This document shows positions 48,048 through 60,354 of a stretch of 64,000 nucleotides of DNA, piece after piece (the stretch's first letter is position 1; every line of letters starts with the position of its first letter). The position numbers were made by a program, and so were the translations under genes. Source of the DNA: Paratinospora sagittata. Its lineage: Eukaryota > Streptophyta > Magnoliopsida > Ranunculales > Menispermaceae. The notes under the pieces are model-generated. The model made no database searches, was not told where the DNA came from, and saw only the letters and a program-made list of their open reading frames with translations. The stretch covers positions 9,377,501 to 9,441,500 of the forward strand of contig CM069607.1 of assembly GCA_035771175.1 (NCBI GenBank). The letters are read 5' to 3'.

Positions 48048-49346
48048 TGTAATACCCTAGGTTTAGCACAAAAATAAAATAAAAATAAAAATTATTTGAA
48101 CTTCAGGCAGCCCGCCCGAAGGTTTGGGCATTTTTTTTCTATAAAAAGAAACTCTTCCCTCCTCATTTTTCACACCAATCACTTGTGATTTCTCTTTCTC
48201 TCGCTCACTCTCATTGAGTTTTTCTCTTCTCTCTTTTCTAGACTTTATTCGCGGTGCAACGCGGTACTGCTCGGGGAAGGAGCCAGTTCTAAAAGGAGTT
48301 ATTATCTAAAGGTGGAGAACGAAACATAGGTTTAAGTGTCTTATAACTTTTATTAAAGTTTACATTTATTTATCATTATGTCTATTATTCATTTACATTG
48401 CATTATTGCATATAATGTTCATACATGTCATACTTATGCATGTATATTTGAAGTTCATGTATTACACTGTTACCATGCTGGATTAGTGGTCAATCTGACT
48501 CAATCAGACGTTGTCTTATACTCAGTAACTTTAAATAGCAAACGGGAGGTAGCGTGCTGCTGGAGACGATTGGTTCTTAAGTAGACCTCGTGTCTCATCT
48601 CTCAAACTGGAGACTGATCTGGTTGATCTTATTTGAAAGCTAGCAGCTTGTACAAGTGATACTGAACATCCTAACTTTACACGTGGTGATACTGACCTTA
48701 TAAGAATCACCAGACTTTACCAAAATCTTGTCTAATGTTAGTAAAGACCGGACCTGCTCATGCATTGACATCATCCATAAACACCACCTAGGTACGTAAG
48801 TGGTTTATGATCCACAAAATAGTTAGAAGCAATGCTCACTATTATTGATATTTCTCTAGAGATGGACGTGCAATGAGAACCCGGGTTTACCTAGGGATAA
48901 ACATCTGTACGTGAACTCAAGTGACGTACAATCATGGAACCATTACGAGACGGTGTCATGCATACATACATGTTGTATTAATTATGATGCTATGATGTGT
49001 TTATGTGATATTTGATTATGAAGTTTCATTTATTAATTGTTATATTCACGAACTATTTTACTCACTGGGCGAGTAGCTCACCCCATTATTATCAAATTTT
49101 TCTCAGGAGATTAGAGTGGACTGGGTGGAGGTTTTTGGGCTCACATTTTGTAACATTTTGTTTATTCATTGAGGATTTGGGGTGGATGTTTCCTTTACTA
49201 TTTTATGTACAAAAATATATTTTGAAATTAATGAAATTAGACTTGTACATAATTGTGTTCCTGCGCACTCCGTTATTGTTATAATGCATTCGTGCCCCGC
49301 CTGTGAGTGTTCAGTCGGTTTAAGCGCGTCCGGGCATGGTGTAACT
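48048..49346 (+). mobile_element. Solo LTR inside the CACTA
   Basis: It starts TGTAATACCC and ends ..GGGCATGGTGTAACT, with the 5-bp duplication AAACA (48043-48047 and 49347-49351). The terminal base pair is altered from the canonical ..ACA. TATAAAAAG at about 48141 and a CTCACCCC..TTTCTCAGGAGATTAG block near 49078 parallel the larger LTRs at the left of the window, suggesting a related gypsy group. 1299 bp, no internal domain. Confidence 0.72.
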
Positions 49347-49351
49347 AAACA

Positions 49352-50049
49352 CATAAAGATCAATTTTCAAAAAAATTAATAATAATCCTAATCAAATAAA
49401 ATAAAATTAAAGTTATACTCAAATTAGCAAGTAGGACATAATAAATTATAATACTAAGAATTTTCATTAAATCAATAATGTATATGACAATTAAAATATA
49501 AATCTGTCAATGTTTCTAACTCATTATCTTAAGCTTTAAAAGAATTTAACTTTAACAAAATAAAAAACATTATATGCCAAAAAAAAATATATCTATAATA
49601 AACAATATTCAAATATCATTCTAACTAAAATAAAAGTAGAATCCAACAAATAATTAAATATATAACAAAATTTATTCAAAGCTAGAAGGAAAAAACATTG
49701 GTATAGTACAATACACTAAAAAATAATTATTATTGGTCATAAAAGAGTTCACATTCATTAAAAATATTTTTAGTTAATAGGAGACCTATAATCTCACAAT
49801 TCTAAGGCCCTAAAAGAAATTTTGTGTAAACCAAGTGAATTTGATGAATTTAATGTGTGAAATGCATTTATTTAATTATATATGTAATCCAACAACCACT
49901 ACCCACCACCCTCAATATTTATATGAGATGTCCCTATGTTGTGATATAAAAGTAAAGTAAACTAATCACAAATATTAAATCAACTATAATAACATAAAGT
50001 TCTTTGCAATTAAAACTAAATTATACTTATCATTAGTGATCAAGTCTGA
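49352..50049. other. CACTA interior, no gene
   Basis: Very AT-rich with no recognisable frame. Confidence 0.4.
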
Positions 50050-51480
50050 TAATCAAGTGATTGAGTTATGTCAATGGTGGTATGAACATTGCTTTAATAT
50101 GTGGTAGGGTCTCCTCAAACTCCATGTACCGATTTTCCAAGAAATTATTCTTCGCAACCAACTCTTTGTTGTAAGCAATCAATTCATCCATCATTTCCTG
50201 GGATTCTTGGTACAGTTGTCCTTATGTCATCTACTGGTGGTACATATGGTGGGGCTACATATGAAGAAGCGCGTTCAAATGGCTTAGGCCCATGTCCTAG
50301 ACCCCTACTATAACCTAATTTTGGCTCCAAGATCTGTCATTAACGCCAAATTAGTATTGTAAACCTTACACTAAATTAAGTAGCAAGAAATTACATGGAT
50401 ATGAAAATTACATTTTTTTATATTGACATCCTCATTAATAGGGTTGGAGCTCTCTCCAGTTTTTATTTATGCTTGTCGTTCTTCTTTCTTTTCTTTTTTC
50501 AGCATTTTTCTCTATTGAAAAATGTAAGCAAGAACCAAGAATATATTGGTCTAATAATTTATAATTTTCAACACATAAACAAAGAAAGAAAAAAGAAAAA
50601 AAAAAAAAAAGGGACTACACATGTAAGTAGCAAATATTAACATTATTGTACTTGCACGCAAAACTCATAGTATGATGCACAATTCAATAAAACAAAACAT
50701 ATCAAACAAATCTAAAATTGATTACTAATTTATTGAATTGCAATTTAATAATAAAACATAAAATCTCACCCCATAGCAAATATTAGAACAAAACCACATT
50801 CAACTTAAACTTTGCAAGATCAAGGACACTAAATCCTCCAAGAAATTGTATAACAAATTACTTAATAAATGCAAACAAAATTTAACCAAGTTCTTACTGA
50901 TCTCAAGATTATAACTAAGTTTCCTTACATGATTTTCCTCAGCATTCTCTGACATCTAGGTCTTCTTCTTCTTACTTTTATAACATTCTTTATAAAAATC
51001 AATAGAGATTGTTCCTTTTCGTTATCAGGGTCACGCTAATTAAAAAAAATCACATATTATACATTAAATGAGATCACTTGAACTCTAAACAAAATAAAAC
51101 TCAACTTGCACGTACACTTACATTGCACTCTCTGAGCCGTAAGAAAGATCTCGATCTTGCACAATATAGGGTGTATGCCTTGACTCTATTCTTCGCGTTT
51201 GTTTTACACTTTTTATACAAATCAAGATATTTATTATTACAACAATGTTTTATTGACGTATGTTTGTTTCTAAATGGTTATGAATACATACCTTGTAAGA
51301 TTCTTCACTGACAAAATTGTAATACCACTTCCAATCTTTAGCACTAATATGAGACATTTTATTTTCATGATATTTTTTTGCATCTTCCAATGAATCAAAT
51401 GACCTAAGCAAATGTCGAAGGTCATAATGATAATTTTTGTACCTTGTCGCCATGTTATCGTCAACGCATTTAAGCACGCG
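50050..51480 (-). pseudogene. TnpA / plant transposase (Ptta/En/Spm) relic, reverse strand
   Basis: On the - strand, 51477-51300 encodes NYHYDLRHLLRSFDSLEDAK and ISAKDWKWYYNFVSEESYK. This fits the Ptta/En/Spm plant transposase pattern (K.Y..y...P..v....W..L...F.s..f). About 1 kb further along, 50310-50200 reads RGLGHGPKPFE and YVAPPYVPPVDD, like the C-terminal ..RG.G.GPKP.. part of the same proteins, but stops interrupt it. The exons between are unclear. Confidence 0.5.
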
Positions 51481-51639
51481 AGGAACTGATAAGTTAATGT
51501 CAAACTTGTTTTATATAACAGATTATTAATTTTGATTAGTTCCATTTGAAAGATGAAATAATAAAAAAATGTAAAATATAATATGAATAATGATCAATAG
51601 TACAATTACAAAAGTGAGAAGGTGATAGGTTATTCATAC

Positions 51640-52697
51640 CACTATGCATTGATATATTGAAGCTTTGTCAGCATCTGGGATTTGTCTCTATTTAACATAT
51701 TTTAGAGGAGCGAATGCTCGTATGGTTATCCCACACTCAGTAGAAAACATATATAACAGAGTTATTATTGTTAAATTCTCTATTACATTTTTCTCTCTAC
51801 CCCTTTCATTCACGACCATCCCACCTATATATTAGCCCAATACAAAGCCTAAAAATCAGGAAACATATTCCGTCTAAAAATCAGGAAACATGTTCCGTAA
51901 AAACATATGCCCAATAAAGATATCGTAATACCCCCCCTCAAATTGGAGCGTGAAGATCCCGAACGCCCAACTTGCAGAGTAGAAACTCAAAGTTTGCTTT
52001 CCCCAACGCTTTTGTAAAGATGTCTGCCAATTGAACACAAGTGGAAACATATGACGGACAAATCATCCCTTCAGTCACCGCATCTCGAACAAAATGACAG
52101 TCAGTCTCTATATGCTTTGTTCTTTCGTGAAAAACCGGATTTTGAGCAATGTACAACGCCGACTGACTATCACAAAATAACTTCATACCCTTCGGATGTC
52201 GCACACCTAAGTCGTTTAAAAGTTGGTGAAGCCACTTTAACTCACACACTGTTGTCGCCATTGATCTATACTCAGCCTCCGCAGACGATCTAGACACTGT
52301 TTGTTGCTTCTTGGTCTTCCACACACAGGAGAACAACCAAATAACACGAAAAATCCTGTCAAGGAACGCCGCGTAAGTGGACAACTAGCCCAATCCGAAT
52401 CACACCACCCTTCTAGACGTAGGTCACTATCAGCACGAAGCAAAATCCCTTGCCCCGGACTCTTCTTCAAATATCGCACGACCCTGAGAGCTGCCTCCCA
52501 ATGATCCTCACGAGGTTGTTGCATAAATTGGGACAAAATATGAACCGAATATGCAAGATCAGGTCTCGTCACAGACAAGTAAGTCAATCTCCCTACAAGT
52601 CGCCTATACGGCGCCGGATCCGCAAGGAATTCGCCCTTAGCAAGGGCCAAATTGTGATTTTGTTCTATAGGAAATGCCGCAGGCTTTGCTCCCAATA
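51640..52697 (-). pseudogene. Truncated Copia element: RNase H region and 3' LTR
   Basis: Two overlapping - strand frames cover the end of the Copia RT and the RNase H: YRRLVGRLTYLSVTRPDLAY, then GWCDSDWASCPLTRRSLTGF (52697 to about 52310). After a frameshift comes WKTKKQQTVSRSSAEAEYRS to CDSQSALYIAQNPVFHERTK and VQLADIFTKAL, ending near 51938. A polypurine tract (GAGGGGGGG) precedes the LTR start at 51930; the LTR runs to about 51700 with an unresolved outer end. Everything upstream of residue ~MGAKPAAFP is missing. A frameshift and truncation make it inactive. Confidence 0.85.
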
Positions 52698-52740
52698 AAC
52701 CCGTTTCAGAAATTATATATCGACTTTCCCATCTTGGGGT

Positions 52741-54559
52741 CTATATTAAGGCTCACACTACCATTGACTTGCTCTATTTTTTCAAGCGCAAGACCTCTTG
52801 TTTTCTTTTGCTTGGATTTAACAGTGCTAGCAAAACCCTAAGATAAGAATAAGAAATGGGTTGAATGTTTTAATGACAGTACTATTTTAATTATAAAATA
52901 TTTTATTATAGTATATTATCATATAATTTTTTTTTTGGAAACATTTTTTTTATAGAAATGGGTTGAATGTTTCGTATAGTAGATTTAGTTCGCTTAGTTC
53001 TATATTTTTTATATTTAATTATGTTTAATAAATATATTTAATTATAATAATAGATTTCTTTTTCTCGTCATAAATAATCAGATGAAATTTTATGTCAGTT
53101 GCTAGCAATCTAACGCAACCCTCCTTCTTTATATGGACTTAGTATCAACTGTAGCGAAGTTAATAATATTAGTTAGCGTTTTGTACGCAGGAATATCAAG
53201 ATGAGGATAAAAAATGATTGAAGAAAATTTGAAGATTAAAATATTAATAAGATTATTGAATTTTTTAATCAAATTATGTAACTTTAGTAAAAATATTTAA
53301 TTTCTCAAGTATAATCAAATTAATTTAAATTATTTTTTAAATATAAAATTAAATATTTTTAATAACATAATTAATTTTTTATAAATCTCAAAGATTCTCG
53401 TTCTCATTCTCATTGCTCCCGTTACCGCATGCCACCCGTTACCCCATACCAAATGCTTCTTTATAGCTAAAACATAAAAACTTTATTTTTTAAAAAATCA
53501 TAATTTAATTTATGATGTTATATAAACGTACATTGTAAAATTTGTCCCTCAAAAAAAAAAACATTGTAAATTTTGTAGTTATATTTAAATTATGATGTGT
53601 TAAATAAAATATGGAAATATTGCTATTATATAAAGTAATGTATAATTTTATAATGAAAATAAAAGTTTAGTTGATGCCTCATAGGTCAAACGTATGTGGG
53701 TTCAAGAAAAGGTCGGGCACATTTGGGCTTATTACACACACTCTTAGCTTTGTCATTTTAATAATAAAATGAATACTTCAAATAAATGTTTATTTTTTGA
53801 GGTTTTACATAATTTTTATATCAAATACTTATAAGAACTTAGATTAACTCAATTAATTAATATTATTTTCACAAAAAAATAAGGAGCTATTATGGCTAAA
53901 TCAAATAAACAATGTCAACACCATTACATTAAGGTGACATTTGGTAGGAGGTAAGACGCGGATGAGAATGAGAATTTTAAAGATTCTCATATTTGTTTTT
54001 CTTTTTACGTTTTACCGGGGAAAGTGATTCCCACAAAAGCAAAATTCTCATCCGTCATAGAAAAGTGATTCCGATCTAAATAGGTGACATTCACTTTTTC
54101 GAAAAAGTGATTACCATGAGAAAGTTAAATTTTATATACACTTATTATGTTTATTTTGTTAATTATAACATTATCAAATTTAAATTATTTTTATAATATA
54201 ATATTATTTGACTAATATAATGTTAATAATTAATAAAATCTTAAATTATTTTAGCAATTACATAATAAAAGTTATTAAGTTTATTAAATTACTTTAATAT
54301 TAATTTTAAATTTGAAATAATATTAAATAAAAATTAATTTATTAATTTATTGAAAAAATTAATCAATTAATAAATTAATCACTTTAATTTCAGAATTTAT
54401 TATTTTATTTACCATTAGAAAAAAATGTTTAATTAAATAATTTCCATAAAAATGAATGAATTTATTAAAATTTAAATAATTTAGTTAAAAATGAATAATT
54501 TAATTATTTTTTTACTACAAATTAAATAATTTACTTTTAATGAATATAATTTTGTCATG
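52741..54559. other. CACTA interior with short inverted-repeat elements, no gene
   Basis: AT-rich. 53172 to about 53455 may be a MITE (AGCGTTTTGTACGCAG left; CATACCAAATGCT right, inverted). A related end in the opposite sense (GACATTTGGTAGGAGGTAAG) starts near 53936. Beyond these, only TTAATTAAAT-like low complexity. Confidence 0.35.
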
Positions 54560-54964
54560 AATAAGGTAGAGTCACCACTTTTTTTGCTAATTGGCGACAA
54601 CAAATTCTGTCACTAAAAATTGCTTTGCGAATATATATCACTTCTTTACGACTAAATAATCTAATGAATATATTCGCCACTAAAAGATATTTTTAGAAAC
54701 GAAACTTTCGTCACTAAATATTTTGTTGCGAATACATACTCGTTAACAACAATAAATCTTGTTGCTAAAAAAAGCGTTGCAAATATGTCACTCATTCACA
54801 ATTAAATAATTTCACAATAAATATATTTGTTGCTAAAAAATATCTTTGGGTCCGACACTTTCATTGCTAAATATTTTGTTGCTAAGACGACAAATCCTGT
54901 CATTCAGAAATGCGTCGCAAATATGTCACTTGCTCACCACTAAATAATTTTGTGATGAATTTGT

Positions 54965-55227
54965 TGTTAAGCAAGAGACTTTGTCCACTCACAACACAGC
55001 AGGCTTATCTCCAACGACTTCAACATCTGTAACAACCTTATCAACTCCAACAACCTGATTCCCTTTTTAAACTCTGCTTCCGCATATCTTGTACTTGATA
55101 TCTATTGTTTATTTCAAATGTATTCTTATCTTTTTAAGTGTAACAACCTGAGCTGTATAAATAGATCAACACACAGACTGGTTTGGTATTGAGGCCAGAA
55201 CCCTTTATTCATATCTTATTCCTTTCA
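54965..55227 (+). repeat. Copia 5' LTR
   Basis: TGTTAAGCAAGAG..CCTTTCA, 263 bp, with a TATAAATA box at 55156-55163. It differs from the 3' LTR at TT/CA (bases 17-18) and at one T/C site about 65 bp in. Confidence 0.95.
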
Positions 55228-55239
55228 TGGTATCAGAGC
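55228..55239 (+). other. Copia primer-binding site
   Basis: TGGTATCAGAGC begins immediately after the 5' LTR. It is the usual Copia match to the 3' end of initiator methionine tRNA. Confidence 0.9.
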
Positions 55240-55294
55240 CACTCTGCTCACGCACGTCTACACTGATTCTCCACTTTCTTTCTTTTTTGTCTAA

Positions 55295-55850
55295 ATGGCT
55301 GCGTCCTCATCTGTCAGCTTTATTGCTCCCAATCTTAGTCAACTAGTTTCGGCTAAGTTCGATGAGACTAACTATCTGATGTGGTTGTCTCAAATTGTTC
55401 CAGTTCTCAAGAGTCATGATCTAATGGGCTTCGTGGATAGTTCTCTACCGTGCCCCTCTCAGTTTCTTATATTGTGAGTGGTTTGAATCATTCATATCAC
55501 CCCTTTGTCACTTCTCTGTCCCTTGCCACCGAGACAAAGCTCTCTCCTTTGAAGACTCCAAGCCGAGTTACTATCCTGTGAATTACTTCTAGAAAGTCAA
55601 CTTCATTCAATCCCACCTGAAACCAATAATTTAGCCATGTTTGCTCCCAAACATTCACAACAGTCTTACAACAGAAAACCTAAATACCCCACAAAATCCC
55701 ACCCGCAAACCTTCCAACCTTCATACTACTCCAAAAAGCCTGCACCTAATACCCCATCTTACCCTTCTCCTCGACCAAACCATTCTCAGCACACCTTTAA
55801 TACCTCACGCCCCCTTGCCAAATGTGTGGCAAACAAAATCACCAGGCACT
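55295..55850 (+). pseudogene. Copia gag, deleted and frameshifted
   Basis: The first frame (55295-55477) gives a typical Copia Gag start (LVSAKFDETNYLMWLSQIVP) but stops after 60 codons. The following sequence keeps a scrap of the later Gag region (SGLNHSYHPFVTSLSLATET) and jumps to a Pro/Ser/Gln-rich linker (55637-55820). Roughly the middle of Gag is gone. A frame change then leads into the CCHC zinc knuckle (CQMCGKQNHQALDC, about 55816-55857), which is in the frame of the next ORF. Confidence 0.85.
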
Positions 55851-57414
55851 TGACTGTTTTCACCGCATGGACTATGCTTATCAAGGTCGCCATCCTCCTC
55901 CTCCTCAATTAGCGGCTATGGTTGCTCATACTAATGCCACTCATGTTGCCGAAGATCCTTGGTTCGCTGACAATGGGGCTAATCAGCATATTACAACCAA
56001 TCTTGAGCAGCTGACTCTTGCAGAGCCGTATACCGGACAGGAACATGTTGCTGTTGGTAATGGACAAGGTTTGACTATCAAAAATACTGGTTCTATCATT
56101 CTTCATACCCCTGCCTCTTCACTTCAACTTAGTCATGTTCTTCATTGCCCCCAAGCTTCTGCTAATTTACTCTCTATTAATCAATTTTGTCTTGATAATA
56201 ATTGTTTCTTCATTCTAACTGCTTCTCATTATTTTGTCAAGGACAACCAAACGGGGAAGACACTGTTGGAAGGACAGAGTAGTGGTGGACTTTATCCCAT
56301 CAATTTGCAGTCGTTAGTTCTCAAAAAACCACTTGCGATGGCAGCGGTAGTCGGAGTCAAAGCATCAGTTCCAGTTTGGCATTCTAGATTAGGACATGCT
56401 TCCCATTCAGTTGTTATTCAGTTATTAAATAAACATTCTCTACCTTATGTTGGTTCATTGCATAATAGTGAAGTCTGTGAGCCTTGTCAACTTGGTAAAG
56501 GCAAACAACTTCCCTTTTTACATTCTCATCGAATAACAAGTTCACCTTTGGAACTTATTCACTCCGATGTTTGGTTTTGCTCAACTCAATTTCTTAGTGG
56601 CTGCCGTTTTTATGTTCTTTTTATTGATGATTTCTCTCGATTTACATGGCTTTATCCTCTTCAACATACATCTGATGTCTATGCATGTTTTCTCAAATTT
56701 AAAGTTCTTATAGAAAATCAGTTATCTTGCAAAATTAAGAACTTCCAAACTGATGGAGGTGGGGAATACACGTCTAAACCATTTCAGTCATTTCTTGCAA
56801 CCAATGGCATTCATCATCGTATCACATGTCCCCACACTCCTCAGCAAAATGGTACTGCGGAGAGAAAACACAGACATATTTCTGAAATGGGATTATCCTT
56901 ACTTGCTCAATCTCACTTGCCACTCTCCTATTGGGTTGATGCCTTCTTAACTGCCATATACCTTATTAATCGTTTGCCTACGGTAATTCTTAACAATGAC
57001 ACACCCTTCTTCAAATTGTTTGGCAATATTCCCGATTATACATCTCTTCGTACCTTTGGTTGTGCTTGTTATCCGCTTTTAAGGCTATATACATCTCACA
57101 AACTCATGTTTCATACTAAGAAGTGTAAATTTCTGGGTTATAGTGCCAATCAACGCGGCTACAAGTGTCTAGATCCAATTTCTCATAAAATTTTTCTCTC
57201 TCGACATGTGGTTTTTGATGAACTTACGTTTCCTGCAAAGGATGGCTTGAAGTCTTCACAACCTTCCACGGTGGCTACCTTCATGGTAATTCCTTTCCTA
57301 TCTCATTCCCTTCAAGTTTTAATTCTGATTTATCTATCTCTAATAATCGATCTGATTTACCTCTTAGCACTCATGCAGATTCATCTCCCTCTTATAATTC
57401 TCCTGACCATATGA
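55822..57414 (+). pseudogene. Copia pol part 1: protease and integrase
   Basis: A 530-codon open frame. A zinc knuckle is at its start. The aspartic protease motif is WFADNGANQHIT (Asp50): the usual DSG/DTG is DNG here. GAG-pre-integrase comes next, with VPVWHSRLGHAS..CEPCQLGK (HHCC zinc). The integrase core has Asp249 (IHSDVW), Asp311 (QTDGGGEY) and Glu347 (NGTAERKH), an exact DD35E spacing. The last ~45 codons are out-of-frame hydrophobic residues after a frameshift near 57285, so integrase and RT are no longer joined. Confidence 0.9.
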
Positions 57415-57517
57415 TTTCATTGCTCCATCTTCCAGTTCAAGTCCAGTTATTTCTCCATCTCCACCCCACTCCTTAACCGCACCTATAATTCCTCTTGCCT
57501 CTCAAAGATCCCATCCT

Positions 57518-59272
57518 ATGACCACTCGGTCTCAAACAGGCCATCTCAAGCCCCGCACCTTCCCTGAGTATAAGACCTTTTACTCCACAAAACATCCTCT
57601 TAAGGCTCTCACCAGTATAACAATGCCAATTGAACCTCGTTCTAACAAACAAGCCTTATTGAATCCTGAATGGTGCACGGCTATGCAAGAAGAATATGAT
57701 GCTCTAATTGCAAACCGTACATGGATACTCTGCCCACGACCATTGAATCATAATGTTATTGATAGCAAATGGGTCTATAAGGTTAAACAAACATCCAATG
57801 GTAAGGTTGATCGACATAAAGCCCGATTAGTGGCTAAAGGTTTTGAACAAGAATGTGGCATAGATTTTACTGAGACATTCAGCCCAGTTATTAAACCTTC
57901 CACAATTCGAGTTATTCTTGCTCTTGCTGTTCACTTTGATTGGAATATACGACAGTTGGATGTTTCTAATGCTTTCTTGCATGGTGTTTTACAAGAGGAA
58001 GTCTATATGAAACAACCTCAAGGCTTTATTCATCCGAATTTTCCTACCTATGTTTGCAAGCTTGAGAAGTCCTTATATGGACTCAAACAAGCCCCACAAG
58101 CTTGGTTCATGCGCCTCTCTCAGTCTCTACTTCATTTTGGATTTATTTCCTCACCGGTGGACTCTTCATTATTTATTTATCATCAAGGAAACATTCACTT
58201 GTTCTTTTTCATCTATGTGGATGATATTCTTGTGACAGGCACGCATCCTTCTCTTATTGCCTCTCTTATTGCCAAGCTGCAACTGGAATTCAAAATGAAG
58301 GATCTTGGTTCATTAAATTATTTTCTTGGCATTCAAGCTCATCGAGACTCTACGGGCTTACACCTCCGGCAATCAAAATATATTGGTGATCTTCTCCATC
58401 GCACTAAGATGATTGGTGCCAAACCTTATCCCTCACCATGTTCCTCGGGAATTAAGCTTTCAGCTCATGATGGTGAACCTCTTTCGGCAGCCCAAATCAC
58501 TGAGTATCGCCAAACTGTTGGTGCTCTACAATATTGCACTTTGACTCGTTCGGATATTGCTTTCTCAGTTAACCAACTATGCCAACATATGCATTGTCCA
58601 AGATCTACTCACTGGTCTGCTGCTAAGCGGGTTCTCCGCTACCTCAAAGGAACAATTGACAATGGCTTATGGTATCAAAAAGGATCTCTTACTCTTCAAG
58701 CCTATTGCGACTCCGATTGGGCTGGTAATCCCGATGATCGCCGTTCAATTACAGGTTATGGTGTATTTCTTGGTTCATGTTTAGTGTCTTGGGCTGCTAA
58801 GAAACAAACTGTTGTAGCACGTTCCAGCACTGAGGCTGAATATCAGGCTTTAGCAATCACTACAGCTGAACTATATTGGGTTAGAATGCTTCTCAAAGAA
58901 CTCTGTATCTCACTTCCTATTCCTCCCACAATTTGGTGTGACAACATTGGTGCATTAGCTTTACCTTATAATCCTATTTTTCATGCTAGAACCAAGCATA
59001 TTGAAGTGGACTACCATTTTATCCGTGAGAAAGTTCTAAATAAAGATATTACACTCCAGTTTATTTGTTCCCAAGAACAGACTGCTGATATTTTTACAAA
59101 AGGATTAAGCACCAGTCACTTTTGCGAGCTTCGGAACAAGCTGCAAGTGTGCCTACCCCCTTCCAGCTTGCAGGGGGATGTTAAGCAAGAGACTCAGTCC
59201 ACTCACAACACAGCAGGCTTATCTCCAACGACTTCAACATCTGCAACAACCTTATCAACTCCAACAACCTGA
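57518..59272 (+). pseudogene. Copia pol part 2: reverse transcriptase and RNase H, intact frame
   Basis: A 584-codon uninterrupted frame with the Copia RT: NPEWCTAMQEEYDALIANRT, WVYKVKQ, RHKARLVAKGFEQECGIDF, LDVSNAFLHGVLQEEVYMKQ, SLYGLKQAPQAW, and catalytic YVDD at residues 233-236. RNase H follows from YCDSDWAGNPDDRRSITGY (396 on), with KKQTVVARSSTEAEYQAL and ARTKHIEVDYHFIREKV. The frame runs past the polypurine tract into the 3' LTR, so the normal stop is lost. It is separated from part 1 by at least two frame changes (57285-57520). The enzyme region itself looks undamaged. Confidence 0.93.
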
Positions 59273-59441
59273 TTCCCTTTTTAAACTCTGCTTCCGCATA
59301 TCTTGTACTTGATATCTATTGTTTATTTCAAATGTATTCTTATCTTTTTAAGTGTAACAACCTGAGCTGTATAAATAGATCAACACACAGACTGGTTTGG
59401 TATTGAGGCCAGAACCCTTTATTCATATCTTATTCCTTTCA
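59179..59441 (+). repeat. Copia 3' LTR
   Basis: 263 bp, near-identical to the 5' LTR and preceded by the polypurine tract. Confidence 0.95.
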
Positions 59442-59622
59442 TTTGTATCGTCACCATTAATCATTTTATCAACAAAATTTGATTTGTCACAAATAGTTTT
59501 GTCATTTAGGTATATTGGCCACGATTTATTTAATTTTGTTGCCAAATAGACCTTTTAGCAATGAAAAAAAAAAATTCATCGCTGTAAATTTTGTCGTTAA
59601 AAATGCAGTCTCTCTTGTAGTG

Positions 59623-60354
59623 AAAACATTACTACTAGGATGTGGGTATATATATATATGACTTTTTGTTGATCCAAGGGGTATACGTATTGGTTTTTGG
59701 GATCATATGGGAGAGAATTTTTTGTTTATAGTCACGTCTCCAAAGAATTTCGATAAAAAAAGGGTATATATATATATATATATATAAGGCAATAATAAAA
59801 TCGTAATAATACTAATAATAATAGCTAGTTCTCAACAAGTACTAGTATTGATATTTTTTTTTCTGAGGAGAATCAAAGCATTGCATTAATAATAGAAAAA
59901 GCAAAAACTGCCTTACAACCACATCACAATCGAGTGCATTTTTGCTTGGAGTTTTTTTTTTTTTTTGGAACATTATGTTTTAAAGAAAAAATAAAGTATA
60001 TTATATATAAATTCTAAAACTTTACTCCCCTTACACAAAACCACTTTCACGTGAAACTCTATCCTTTTTTTTTATATATAAATTCTTGAAGATCCTATTA
60101 TTGGGCTCCAGCTGCAACATCTTATTAGATTTAAAAAATGATATTCTAACAATAAAATGCGATGATATGTGTAACTATATTTTCATATTCATTGAATCGT
60201 GTGTAAAAATATATCTTAATTTATGTAATACATAATTTAATAAATATAAAGAAATATATATATATATATATATATATATAATTGCATCGTGTAGTCACAT
60301 CTTTTTTATAATTAGAATAATATTTCCCATTAGATTTTATCAGTTTATAGCCGA
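59623..60354. other. 3' flank of the second KCS gene
   Basis: AT-rich, with (TA)n runs at 59764-59787 and 60253-60281. No gene or clear element. Confidence 0.45.

Larger units (their letters stand above)
54965..59441 (+). mobile_element. Full-length Ty1/Copia retrotransposon, 4477 bp
   Basis: Two 263-bp LTRs (54965-55227, 59179-59441) start TGTTAAGC and end CCTTTCA. They differ at only three sites by eye, two of them adjacent (about 99% identity). The perfect 5-bp duplication TTTGT lies at 54960-54964 and 59442-59446. The primer-binding site TGGTATCAGAGC at 55228-55239 fits initiator-Met tRNA. The polypurine tract GCAGGGGGAT lies at 59169-59178. Domain order gag-protease-integrase-RT-RNase H is Copia. 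Gag is broken and pol is split by frameshifts, so this copy cannot be autonomous despite its youth. Confidence 0.96.
46606..59622. mobile_element. Large CACTA element / nest between the two KCS genes
   Basis: The left end CACTACAAGGAAAAGGGTC and the right end (reverse complement CACTACAAGAGAGACTGCA) are flanked by AAA on both sides (46603-46605, 59623-59625; low-complexity context). Both subterminal zones carry GCGACGAA/CGTCACCAAA-type repeats (46630-47060, 54560-54960, 59447-59600). The 13-kb span is inflated by at least four insertions: a MITE, a solo LTR, a Copia fragment and a complete Copia. TnpA-like relics lie on the - strand. No TNP2-type transposase was found, so it is not autonomous. 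Confidence 0.78.

Noticed and set aside
56753..58784. Short alternate-frame ORFs in the Copia pol
   Set aside because: Shadows of integrase, RT and RNase H coding frames.
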